Below, one piece after another: positions 1 through 8,253 of a DNA stretch of 64,000 nt. The translations under genes and the position numbers were made by a program. The stretch is from Myxococcales bacterium (lineage in GTDB: Bacteria > Myxococcota > Myxococcia > Myxococcales > Myxococcaceae), in the NCBI GenBank assembly GCA_016191815.1, contig JACPVI010000061.1:186001-250000 (forward strand), read 5' to 3'. The notes under the pieces were generated by a model that searched no databases, was not told the DNA's origin, and saw only the letters and a program-made list of their open reading frames with translations. Position 1 is the first letter of the stretch, and each line of letters begins with the position of its first letter.

Positions 1-1437
1 GGGTGCCGGGAGTATCCGGAGCGGTGCACGAGCGACGAGCAGTGCACGGCGATGAACGGTGGGGTGGCGCACTACTGCCATGCGGCGCTGAAGGTGTGTT
101 TCCGGTCGGGCGGAGAGGACGGGGGGCGAGATGGAGGAGGCGATGCCGGCGCGGATGCGGGGGATGGGTGTGAGGTGAAGGCATGTGCGGCGGGGCAGCG
201 GTGCATGGCGGGGCAGTGCATTTGCGATGGGCGGTCGTGTCCGGGGAGTTGCTGTGTGGGGAGCGCGTGCGCGGCGCCGTCGGTACAGTTCTGTGGTTCG
301 GATGGGGGGACGTGCGGCACATGCGACCCGGCGAAGGCGAGTGCCTGTGCAGCGGGAGAATGCCGGTGTGGTGACGAGCCGGCGTGCGGGGCGGGCTCGT
401 ATTGCGTGGCGAACGAGTGCTCGCGCTTCTGGCGCGACGCCGGGACGATGGTCATCCCGCGCGCCGAGCACACGGCCACTCTACTTCTTGACGGCACAGT
501 CCTCGTGGTGGGTGGGCTACCGGGTGCCATTGGCTCCAACACGGAGATCTTTCTCCCCGACTCCGGCCTCTTCATCTCCACCGGTGCGATGGCGCCGGTT
601 TTCCGCGCCGGGCATTCGGCGACACTGTTGCCGAACGGACGTGTACTAGCCGCGGGAGGCTTGGTGTATCCACCCAGCGGTCCCACCACCAGCGCAGAGA
701 TCTATGACCCTTCGCTGAAAGCTTGGGCCGACGCGGGGCAGATGTCCGCTCGTCGTGCGGCCCATCGAGCTGTCCTCCTTCAGGACGGGACGGTACTGAT
801 CCTTGGCGGTGACAACGGAAACGGCAATTCGATCGCCGACGCAGAATTGTATTACCCGGACTCAGGAGTGTTTTCGGCGGTCGGATCCATGCTGGTCGAT
901 CGCGCGTGGTTCACGGCAACACGGCTCGCCAACGGAAATGTCTTGGTCGCCGGAGGAAGAAGCGCCGATGGTGGCTCGCCAAGGAGAAGCGAAAAATACG
1001 ACGTGCCAAGCAAGCGCTTCGACGGAGCAGCGAACCTGAATGTCCCGAGAGCATTCCATGCGGCGACAAGACTCATCGACGGGCGAGTGCTTGTTTGTGG
1101 CGGCGCGAATGCTGGGGGGCTCAAAAGTGCTGAGGTGTTTGATCCATCGACTGGAACCTGGGACCTAGTGGGTGCAATGAACGTCCCTCGGATGGGGCAC
1201 ACCGCCGTCCTGCTCCTCAGCGGACTTGTCTTGGTAGCCGGCGGGAGCGATGGGGTTGGAAGCCCACTGACCAGCGTCGAACTGTTCGATCCAGATGCAG
1301 GAACTTGGACTATGATCTCGTCACTTGAGGTCGCCCGGTCCCGGCACACAGGCACTCTGCTGCCAAGCGGCGAGGTGCTTGTGATAGGAGGCCAGGTCAC
1401 TTCTGTCGCCCAAACTCCCAGTGCCGAGCGGTATTGA
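1..1437 (+). CDS. Kelch-repeat protein with cysteine-rich N-terminal region (5' end outside window)
   Basis: The frame is open from the first base and is already cysteine-rich (it begins GCREYPERC), so the gene starts before the window; an internal ATG at 52 is not a convincing start. The visible 478 residues fall into two parts. Residues 1-145 hold many Cys in C-x(n)-CG..G..C..C patterns like those of the next gene. Residues 150-478 hold about six kelch blades, each with a R..H.A..L.DG.VLV.GG core, which predicts a beta-propeller. It is probably secreted or surface-anchored and mediates binding; no catalytic residues are recognised. The propeller part is visibly less GC-biased than the Cys-rich part, which may mark a domain of different origin. 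It converges on the next gene, with 28 bp between stops. Confidence 0.85.
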   Translation, partial: GCREYPERCTSDEQCTAMNGGVAHYCHAALKVCFRSGGEDGGRDGGGDAGADAGDGCEVKACAAGQRCMAGQCICDGRSCPGSCCVGSACAAPSVQFCGSDGGTCGTCDPAKASACAAGECRCGDEPACGAGSYCVANECSRFWRDAGTMVIPRAEHTATLLLDGTVLVVGGLPGAIGSNTEIFLPDSGLFISTGAMAPVFRAGHSATLLPNGRVLAAGGLVYPPSGPTTSAEIYDPSLKAWADAGQMSARRAAHRAVLLQDGTVLILGGDNGNGNSIADAELYYPDSGVFSAVGSMLVDRAWFTATRLANGNVLVAGGRSADGGSPRRSEKYDVPSKRFDGAANLNVPRAFHAATRLIDGRVLVCGGANAGGLKSAEVFDPSTGTWDLVGAMNVPRMGHTAVLLLSGLVLVAGGSDGVGSPLTSVELFDPDAGTWTMISSLEVARSRHTGTLLPSGEVLVIGGQVTSVAQTPSAERY

Positions 1438-1465
1438 CGCCAGCGCTAGGCGCCCGAGCACGGAG

Positions 1466-2383
1466 CTATTGGCACTGACCAGCGACGCACAACTTGACCT
1501 GTAACGTGCAGAAGTCGCACTCCGCTCCGTTCAGGCCGCAATAGTCGTTGCTGGATGGCGACTGGCAGATCATCCCCAACAGACAGCAACCCAGGGGACA
1601 TGTCGACGGCCCGCAGAGCCCGAACCCACCGTCCAGGTTGAACCCTCCGTCCCCTCCGCTGCTGCCGCCGTCGAAGTAGCAGACGCCATCCTGACAGGTC
1701 TCCTGCCCCTGGCAGCTCACGCAGCTCGCTCCACCCTTCCCGCACTGCACGTCCGTCGGCGGAACCACGCACGTATTCCCCGCGCAACACCCGTTCTGAC
1801 AGTTGCTCGGCCCGCACGCCCCTCCCGTGCACGCCCCCGCGGAGCACGCCTCCCCGATCGCCGTGTTGCAGGCCTTGCACAACCCTCCATCCGCCCCGCA
1901 AGCCGTGTTCGCCGTGCCCTGCAAACAATTCCCCACCGCGTCCACGCACCCCGCGCACCCCGCGCTCGTACACGCCTGCTGCTGGCACGATTGCCCCGAC
2001 GGACACACCGTGCACACTCCCCCGTTCTTCCCGCACGCCGTCGGCTGATTCCCCGCCACACACTGCCCCTGCGCATTGCAACACCCACTCGCACAGCTCG
2101 ACGGGCTGCACGCCCCTCCATCACTCCCTCCGTCCCCGCCTCCACTCCCCGTCGTCCGACACTGCCCATCCAGGCACGCCTGCCCCGCCCCGCACACCTG
2201 GCAGCTCACCGCGCCCGCCCCGCACGCCTCCACGCTTATCCCGTTGAAGCAAAACCCATCCGCGTCGCAGCAACCCTTGCAGTTCGACGGCAAGCACCGC
2301 GGACGCCGGTTCTGCCCACACGAGGGAACCACCGCCAACACGAAACCCACCAAGACTCCCACCGACAGCGCTCTCCACATCAT
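1466..2383 (-). CDS. Secreted lipoprotein built from five cysteine-rich modules
   Basis: A 305-aa protein. The chosen start (ATG at 2383, GGAG 9 nt upstream) gives a lipoprotein signal with the lipobox-like end VPSC; frames reading further upstream lack a signal. After it come five repeats of about 40 residues of the form C..GCC...G.C..G....CG..G..C..C..GQ.C..G.C, with a Gly/Asp linker (GGGDGGSDGG) after the first. The regular cysteines suggest disulfide-stabilised extracellular modules. No enzyme motif is visible. Divergent from the VWA lipoprotein at 2654 and convergent with the kelch gene. Function unknown; envelope location is inferred from the signal. Confidence 0.8.
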   Translation of the reverse strand: MMWRALSVGVLVGFVLAVVPSCGQNRRPRCLPSNCKGCCDADGFCFNGISVEACGAGAVSCQVCGAGQACLDGQCRTTGSGGGDGGSDGGACSPSSCASGCCNAQGQCVAGNQPTACGKNGGVCTVCPSGQSCQQQACTSAGCAGCVDAVGNCLQGTANTACGADGGLCKACNTAIGEACSAGACTGGACGPSNCQNGCCAGNTCVVPPTDVQCGKGGASCVSCQGQETCQDGVCYFDGGSSGGDGGFNLDGGFGLCGPSTCPLGCCLLGMICQSPSSNDYCGLNGAECDFCTLQVKLCVAGQCQ

Positions 2384-2604
2384 CGTCGTCGACTCCGCAA
2401 CGGCCCCTTTGAGGCCGCGCAACAGACCACACGACGCCCCGCTGATCAAACCCCCCGCTCCTCCAGAACCCGAACCTTCTCAATGTTTCTCGCGTCCCGT
2501 TCGGCGCCTCGCGTCATCGTTCGAGGCGCGCGATTTAAGCGCTCTCGCCTTGCTTTTAAGGAAGGAGGTTCGCCACGATGCGCGCTCCAAAAAGGGAAAC
2601 CGCA

Positions 2605-2639
2605 ACGGGAGCGCGGCCGCCCACCGCACCTGCTCCCGT
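2605..2639 (+). promoter_or_regulatory. 5'-UTR hairpin abutting a ribosome binding site
   Basis: A perfect 8-bp inverted repeat, ACGGGAGC (2605-2612) and GCTCCCGT (2632-2639), sits directly before the Shine-Dalgarno run GGAGGAGAAG (2641-2650) of the ATG at 2654. An RNA stem here could affect ribosome access, but 8-bp stems also arise by chance in GC-rich DNA. The rest of the 2384-2653 divergent spacer contains a second SD-like run (AAGGAGG near 2571) before an out-of-frame ATG at 2578 that I do not call a gene. Confidence 0.3.
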
Positions 2640-2653
2640 GGGAGGAGAAGCTC

Positions 2654-5600
2654 ATGTCCCGCATCATGCGCGCGTCCTTCGCGCTGGCCGCATTCTCTCT
2701 CTTCGGCTGCGAGTGCGGCCGGAAGTCGGGCCTCTCCTCCAGCTACGCCGAAATCGGCGTGGTGTGGACCGACGAGAACGGCGCCGAGTGGGCCGACCGC
2801 GACGCCACCTACGACTTCGGCGCCGCGCTGATGGGCGACAAGGTGGTGCGCAAGCTCGTCATCCGCAACCTCGGCTCCGGGCCGCTCACCCTGGAGTCGC
2901 TGGAGCGCACCGAGGGCTCCCCCGTCACCATCGGCCTCGAGGTGCAACCGAACGCCGCCTTCGACGTGCGCTTCGTCCCCGGGCAGACCATCCCCGCGCT
3001 CACCGAAGCCTCGCTGGACATGTACTTCACCCCTCCCCAGGCCAAGGACGCCACCGTGGAGCGCGAGGCCCACTTCGCCCGCCTCCTCCTTCGCGGCAGC
3101 GGCACCAGGCCCGAGGAGGACACCGCGCGCATCCTCCTCAAGGGCAACGCCGAGGCGGGAAGCTGCCTCCTCCCCAAAGCCCTCGACTTCGGCAAGGTGC
3201 CGGTGGGCGAGCGCTTCCAGCTCCAGTTCGACCTGAGGAACACCACCTCCGCCCCGTCCCAGGGCTACGTGGGAGACCCCTACTCCCAAAACGGAGACCA
3301 CACCGCCTTCGGAGTGGCGCCCTCCTCTCCCAAGGGCGACGTGCAGGTGCCCGCCCAGGGCTCCCTCCGCATCACCTTCGAGTTCGGCCCCACCGAGCTG
3401 CGGCCCTACGCCGCCAAGGTGAAGCTGCGCGCTGGCGGCAACTGCCCCGAAGGGGAAATTTCCCTCACCGGCGAAGGAGTGGACGAGGTTTTGAGCTGGA
3501 CTCCCACCCAGCTCGACTTCGGCTACGTCAGCCCCACCACCGCCGCGCCCAAGGCGGTGGTGTTCACCAACTTCGGCAAGCTGCCGGTGAAAATCCGCAA
3601 CATCGCCACCAGCCTCCCGGCGGACTTCGGAATCCAGGCCGCCCCGGGGCAGGACCCCACCCAACTGGAAATCCCCGGCGGCGCGGTGCCCACCGAGCTG
3701 ACCGTGCTCTGCCGCCCCTCCGGGCTCGGCCCCAGGCAGGCAGACCTCACCTTCGACACCGGCCTTACCAAGCAGCCCAAGGGCACCGTGGCCCTCAAGT
3801 GCTTCGGCGGAGGGCCCAACATCCAGGTCATCCCGCGGCCGACCCTGGCCTTCGGCAAGGTGGGCTTCTTCGCCGGAGTCAGCCCCGCCCCCTCGGTGGT
3901 GCGGAAAGTGACGGTGATGAACACCGGCACCAAGCCTCCGGTCTCCGACCCCAACGCCAACTTGAAGCTCGGCTCGGTCGGCCCCAACGGACCTGGCCAG
4001 CTCCCCCTGGTGTCGCTGCAGCCGCTCAACGCCACCACCGCCCAGGGCGAATTCTCCATCGGCCTGCCCTCCAGCTACGACCCCGCGGTGGGCCTGGAGG
4101 CAACGGTGGGGAAGAACATCCTCGACCTGGTGGTGACCCTCACCCCGCAGTCGGTGGGCACCAAGGAAGCGAACCTGGTCATCTACTCCAACGACCCCGA
4201 CGAGCCGGCGGTGACGGTGAAGCTGACCGCCGACGCGCAGGTGGTGCCGCCCTGCAACTACTCGGTGACGCCCGCCCAGCTCAACTTCGGGCTGGTGACT
4301 CCGCCCACCTACAAGGACCTGCCGGTCACCATCACCAACCTCGGCGCCTCGCCGGGAGACCTCTGCTACCTCTCCGGCATCGAGGTGGCCGCCGGTAGCG
4401 ACCCGGCCTACAGCATCGTCGGCGGGCCGATCGCCTCCAAGGAGCTGCAGCCCAAGGAGTCATTCCAGATTCTCGTCCGCTCCTGGCCGCAGGGGCAGGT
4501 GCCCACCGGAGTGGTCACCCTCTCGGGCGTGCTCCAGTTCAACGCCTCCTCGCCCACCAAGCCGCAGGGCACGGTGCCGCTCACCACCTCGATGGGACCG
4601 GCCTGCCTCACCATCGCCCCGGACAACCTGGACTTCGGCACGGTGAAGAAGGGCTGCAACTCCGCCGCGCGCACCTTCACGCTCTACAACATCTGCTCGC
4701 AGAACGTGACCCTCAAGAGCTTCGCGATGCAGGCGGCGGCGGGCCAGCCGGCCGGCGGCCCCGACTGCCCGGGCACCCAGCCCTGCCCGGAGTTCTTCCT
4801 GGTCTCCACCCCCACCATCCCCTCCCAGGGCCTGACGCTCTCCCCCGGCGCGGCGCCGGTGACCTTCCAGGCCAAGTACAAGCCGATCGACTTCGGCACC
4901 GACTCCGGGGCCATCGCCATCTCCGCCATCCAGGCCGGGCAGAACGTCACCTACCTGGTCTCGCTGCAGGGGACCGGCGACGCCTCGGGGCTGCAGACCG
5001 ACGTCTTCGTGCAGGACGCCAAGCCGAAGGCGGACATCCTCCTCACGGTGGACAGCTCCTGCTCGATGCAGGACAAGCAGACCTCGCTGGGGAACAACTT
5101 CGCTTCCTTCCTCCAGTACGCCAACTCCGCCAACGTCGACTACCACATCGGCGTCACCACCACCGATGACGACCCGCCCATCGTCTTCAACGGGATGGTG
5201 GTGAAGGGCGACGGCGAGCACGGCCGATTGCTGGGCGACTCCAACAACCCCAAGGTGCTCACCCCGGCGACGCCGGACCTCTCCAACAAGTTCCGCGCCA
5301 AGGTGAACGTGGGCACCAACGGCAGCGGCGCGGAGAAGGGCCTGGACTGCTCGCTCAAGGCGGTGACGCCGCCCCTGGTGACGTCGGACAACGCCGGCTT
5401 CCTCCGCTTCGACGCCAACCTGGCCATCGTGGTGGTGACCGACGCCTTGGACCAGTCGGTGAGCCCGGTGAGCTACTACTTCAACCGCTTCATGAACATC
5501 AAAGGCTTCAACAAGGCGAACATGTTCACCTTCAACGTCATCGCGCCGTTCGCCTCGGCCGCGCCGGGAGGCTGCACCTACGACGACTCCGCGCCGGACG

Positions 5601-5920
5601 ACGGGCGCTACCTCCAGATGGTGACCCAGACCAACGGAGTGAAGGCGGAGATCTGCGACTCCAACTGGTCCCAGAAGCTCCAGGACCTGGGGAAGATCGC
5701 CTTCGGCTTCCGCACCGTCTTCTTCCTCAACTCCACTCCGGACCTCTCCGGCGGGAAGACCATCGAGGTGAAGGTGGACGGGCAGGTGGTCCCGCCCACC
5801 CAGTCCGGCAGCACGGTGTGGAGCTACGACCCGGTGACCAACGCGGTGAAGTTCGAGCCGACCAAGACGCCCGGGCCGGGGCAGACGCTGAGCGTCACCT
5901 ACTACGTGGCGTGCCTGTAG
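2654..5920 (+). CDS. Large lipoprotein with choice-of-anchor-D (ASPM/SPD-2/Hydin-like) repeats and a C-terminal VWA domain
   Basis: A 1088-aa protein. The ATG at 2654 follows a strong SD (GGAGGAG) and yields a signal ending LFGC, a lipobox. Residues of about 40-780 contain successive immunoglobulin-like beta domains with the LDFG.V..G motif typical of choice-of-anchor-D / ASPM-SPD2-Hydin folds (LDFGKV, LDFGYV, LAFGKV, LNFGLV, LDFGTV). Residues of about 790-1035 form a von Willebrand A-like domain with an intact MIDAS start DSSCS and a later VVTDALD. Such proteins are common in Myxococcota and are thought to sit on the cell surface as adhesion or scaffold proteins; that role is inferred. It converges on the minus-strand gene at 5977. 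Confidence 0.85.
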   Translation: MSRIMRASFALAAFSLFGCECGRKSGLSSSYAEIGVVWTDENGAEWADRDATYDFGAALMGDKVVRKLVIRNLGSGPLTLESLERTEGSPVTIGLEVQPNAAFDVRFVPGQTIPALTEASLDMYFTPPQAKDATVEREAHFARLLLRGSGTRPEEDTARILLKGNAEAGSCLLPKALDFGKVPVGERFQLQFDLRNTTSAPSQGYVGDPYSQNGDHTAFGVAPSSPKGDVQVPAQGSLRITFEFGPTELRPYAAKVKLRAGGNCPEGEISLTGEGVDEVLSWTPTQLDFGYVSPTTAAPKAVVFTNFGKLPVKIRNIATSLPADFGIQAAPGQDPTQLEIPGGAVPTELTVLCRPSGLGPRQADLTFDTGLTKQPKGTVALKCFGGGPNIQVIPRPTLAFGKVGFFAGVSPAPSVVRKVTVMNTGTKPPVSDPNANLKLGSVGPNGPGQLPLVSLQPLNATTAQGEFSIGLPSSYDPAVGLEATVGKNILDLVVTLTPQSVGTKEANLVIYSNDPDEPAVTVKLTADAQVVPPCNYSVTPAQLNFGLVTPPTYKDLPVTITNLGASPGDLCYLSGIEVAAGSDPAYSIVGGPIASKELQPKESFQILVRSWPQGQVPTGVVTLSGVLQFNASSPTKPQGTVPLTTSMGPACLTIAPDNLDFGTVKKGCNSAARTFTLYNICSQNVTLKSFAMQAAAGQPAGGPDCPGTQPCPEFFLVSTPTIPSQGLTLSPGAAPVTFQAKYKPIDFGTDSGAIAISAIQAGQNVTYLVSLQGTGDASGLQTDVFVQDAKPKADILLTVDSSCSMQDKQTSLGNNFASFLQYANSANVDYHIGVTTTDDDPPIVFNGMVVKGDGEHGRLLGDSNNPKVLTPATPDLSNKFRAKVNVGTNGSGAEKGLDCSLKAVTPPLVTSDNAGFLRFDANLAIVVVTDALDQSVSPVSYYFNRFMNIKGFNKANMFTFNVIAPFASAAPGGCTYDDSAPDDGRYLQMVTQTNGVKAEICDSNWSQKLQDLGKIAFGFRTVFFLNSTPDLSGGKTIEVKVDGQVVPPTQSGSTVWSYDPVTNAVKFEPTKTPGPGQTLSVTYYVACL

Positions 5921-5976
5921 CGAGAAGCCCGGGGAGCTCACTGGCGAAGGCGAAGACTGAGCCGGCCTTTGCGGCG

Positions 5977-7404
5977 TCAGCGCTCCACCACCCCGAGAAT
6001 CCACAGGTGGGGGCCTCCGGGGCGGGAGGCGAACGGCGAGGGCTCCACCTCGTGACAGAGGACGGTGACGGCGCTGCCGAGCGGCGGCGCCTTCTCCGGG
6101 AGGCGAACGAGGAAGTAGCTCTTTCCGCCCTCGGCGATGAAGACCGGAGTCTTCTCCCCGGCGAGCTTGGTGCCCTCCTCCCAGGTCATCTCCTCGAAGC
6201 GGCCGCGGAGCCGCTCTTCCGGCCCGATGCGCACCAGCGGCGCGCTCGGATCCACTCCCAGGAGCTCCATGGTCCGAACGCGGAAGTGGGTGCCGGCCAG
6301 CGCTTGTCCCTCAGGCGTGTAGGTCTCGCCCTCCACCTTGACTCGCTTTCCGCCCAGCTCGCGGAAGGGAGAGTCCGCCCGGTAGGAAATCACCCACTGC
6401 TCGCCTCCCTCGCGCTCCAGCCAGGCGCCGCGGAACTTCTTCCCAGGCCCCGCTTCCTCGCCCGCCGCGCGCACGGTGCCCTCGAGCACGAGCCCGCGCC
6501 TCGCCGTTTCCCGCGCATCCGCCGGCGGCGGTGGACTCATTGGCTGCCGGCAAGCTCCACCCGCCAGAGCCAATCCAGCGAGCCACACCAGCGCGCTTCC
6601 CGATTGCACGGAGGGATTGTGCCATGACGGCGCCTCGTCGGGGACGGGGGTCGGGCACGGAAACCCGCTACCGGCTCGGAGCTCCCGCAGCAGCTCGGAG
6701 CTATCCTCGAAGCTGGCGGTGCAGGGCGGACCTTCTGCCCAGAAGAGCCGGCCCTCGGCGAGGCGGTCGGGCAGGTAGAGCACCATCGAGGAGCGGGTTC
6801 CGTATCCGAGCGCCGGGACGTGCACGCACACGCTCCCCAGCGGGTCCTCGCCCGCGTGCTGGCGGAGGAGCGACATCAGCGACTCCGGCGAGGGGAGGCC
6901 GGGGGGTACCGCTGCGAGGCCGGCACGGATGCGCTCGGTGCGCGCTCGGTCGTCTCCGCCCAGGCTGCGCTCGGTGACGAGGTGCACGCCGGGGGAGAGC
7001 TCCTCCTGGAGTATTCGGCTCCCGTCGGACCAGGTGACGCACGCGGCGGAAGAGTCCGCATAGAGCAGGTGGAAGGCGTTGAAGCGCTCCGGAGGAAGGA
7101 AGGCCAATCGCCGGTGAAGCTCGCGGGCGGACGGCGCGCGCAGCGCCTCCACCACCAACTGCCCGCGCGATTCCCGCCCGTCGTCGCGGCCGGCGCCGAA
7201 GCGGTTGGTGATGCCCACGAACAGGCCGCTCGCGCTGAGGCCCAGCCAGCTGCCGCCCGCCAGCTCGTCCCTCGGAGCGAGGAAGCGCTCGCCGGGCCAA
7301 ATCCCAGGTCCGGAGGCAGGGCGGTCGAGCCGTTCGTCCCGATTGGCTGCCACGACGAGTGGCCAGCCGGGGTAGTGCCGGAAGGCGGCGATGAGCGTGC
7401 ACAC
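5977..7404 (-). CDS. NRDE/TANGO2-family protein fused in frame to a lipoprotein-like C-terminal half
   Basis: A 475-aa frame. Residues 1 to about 250 match the NRDE (TANGO2, DUF833) family: Met-Cys start MCTLIAAF, the NRDERLDRP signature at 21-29, GG.WLG at 50-55 and a late Asn/Arg-rich N-terminal-nucleophile-like fold. Family members are normally about 250 aa and their function is poorly known. From about residue 266 the frame continues with a hydrophobic stretch ending AGGAC, just like a lipoprotein signal, then a 190-aa hydrophilic domain. Either two genes have lost their stop codon or it is a true fusion; a GTG at 6609 could restart translation but has no Shine-Dalgarno sequence. Divergent from the MNT/HEPN pair. 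Confidence 0.75.
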   Translation of the reverse strand: MCTLIAAFRHYPGWPLVVAANRDERLDRPASGPGIWPGERFLAPRDELAGGSWLGLSASGLFVGITNRFGAGRDDGRESRGQLVVEALRAPSARELHRRLAFLPPERFNAFHLLYADSSAACVTWSDGSRILQEELSPGVHLVTERSLGGDDRARTERIRAGLAAVPPGLPSPESLMSLLRQHAGEDPLGSVCVHVPALGYGTRSSMVLYLPDRLAEGRLFWAEGPPCTASFEDSSELLRELRAGSGFPCPTPVPDEAPSWHNPSVQSGSALVWLAGLALAGGACRQPMSPPPPADARETARRGLVLEGTVRAAGEEAGPGKKFRGAWLEREGGEQWVISYRADSPFRELGGKRVKVEGETYTPEGQALAGTHFRVRTMELLGVDPSAPLVRIGPEERLRGRFEEMTWEEGTKLAGEKTPVFIAEGGKSYFLVRLPEKAPPLGSAVTVLCHEVEPSPFASRPGGPHLWILGVVER

Positions 7405-7484
7405 GCCCGCAAGTTCTAGCCGGCAAAGCCCCGCGGCGCAGCGCCTGCCGAGTGCGCAGGTGGATTGGCCACCCCGGAGGTCCT

Positions 7485-7880
7485 ATGGTTCTGACGATGC
7501 GGAAGGTCGCCAAGAGCGAAGTCCCCACCCACGTATGCGCGGCGATCGAGGACTATCAGCGGCGACTGATCGAGGCATTCGGGCCGCGGCTGAGAAAGGT
7601 GGCCCTCTTCGGCTCCTGGGCCAGAGGCGAGCAGCACGCCGAGTCGGACATCGACGTGCTGGTGCTGGTGGATGGCGCGGACCGAAAGGACTGGCGGCTG
7701 GCGGTGTGGCTCTCGGCCGACGCCGCGCTCGCCACGGAAACCCGGCTGAGCGCCACCGTCTATTCCACCGAGCAGATGCGACAACTGACGGAGATGGAGA
7801 ACCCGTTTGCGCGCGGCATCGCGCGAGAGGCGATTGCCCTCTATGAGCCCGGGCAACCTGAGAGCGAACATCGAGTCTGA
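7485..7880 (+). CDS. MNT-type nucleotidyltransferase, antitoxin of an MNT/HEPN pair
   Basis: A 131-aa minimal nucleotidyltransferase. The Pol-beta signature is intact: GSWARG at residues 43-48, then SDIDV with Asp55 and Asp57 as metal ligands. In characterised MNT/HEPN systems this protein AMPylates or otherwise neutralises the partner HEPN RNase. ATG 7485 has GGAGG 4 nt upstream; ATG 7497 (starting MRKVAK) is an alternative with a spacing that is too long. The 3' end overlaps the HEPN gene by 38 bp, implying coupling. Whether this pair acts as toxin-antitoxin or in defence is inferred from family membership. Confidence 0.85.
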   Translation: MVLTMRKVAKSEVPTHVCAAIEDYQRRLIEAFGPRLRKVALFGSWARGEQHAESDIDVLVLVDGADRKDWRLAVWLSADAALATETRLSATVYSTEQMRQLTEMENPFARGIAREAIALYEPGQPESEHRV

Positions 7881-8253
7881 GGCGGACCGCGGCGGGCAGG
7901 CGCTGCGAGAGGCCGAGGAATTGCTGAGGGCCGAACTCTTCTACGGGGCGGCTTCGCGGGCGTACTACGCGGTGTTCCACCTCGCCCGCGCGCTGTGCCT
8001 CGCCGCCGGGGAGGAGCCGCGCTCACACGAGGGGGTGGCCCACCTGCTCTCGCTCCTCTACGTCAAGAGCGGCAAGCTGCCGGTCGACACCAGCCGCCTG
8101 TTTGCCGAGCTGCAGAAATACCGGGAGCAGGCCGACTACAACAGCGCCTTCGTGCTGGACCTCGCCGGGGCCCGTCAGGCGGTCGACGCCGCCCGAGCTC
8201 TGGCAGCGAGGTTCCGCGACAGCCTCAAGGAGCAGGGGCTGCTTGCCGAGTGA
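7843..8253 (+). CDS. HEPN-domain protein, probable toxin of an MNT/HEPN pair
   Basis: A 136-aa helical HEPN protein starting at ATG 7843 inside the end of the MNT gene. It has the expected R-x6-H RNase motif: RAYYAVFH, Arg39 and His46, preceded by the usual AEELL..ELFYGAASRAYY helix. Members with an intact RX4-6H motif are metal-independent RNases, and MNT partners inhibit them. Its stop codon directly abuts the convergent ychF stop (8253/8254), leaving no room for a terminator. Confidence 0.85.
   Translation: MSPGNLRANIESEADRGGQALREAEELLRAELFYGAASRAYYAVFHLARALCLAAGEEPRSHEGVAHLLSLLYVKSGKLPVDTSRLFAELQKYREQADYNSAFVLDLAGARQAVDAARALAARFRDSLKEQGLLAE

Noticed and set aside
2578-4398. An SD-preceded ATG at 2578 opening a 606-residue frame
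   Set aside because: The product is Arg/Pro-rich and out of frame with the real lipoprotein starting at 2654, which has signal, domains and its own SD.
6311-6658. Possible separate small gene (MPDPRPRRGAV...) within the NRDE fusion region
   Set aside because: It lacks the hydrophobic signal seen in the main frame and has no SD or conserved pattern.
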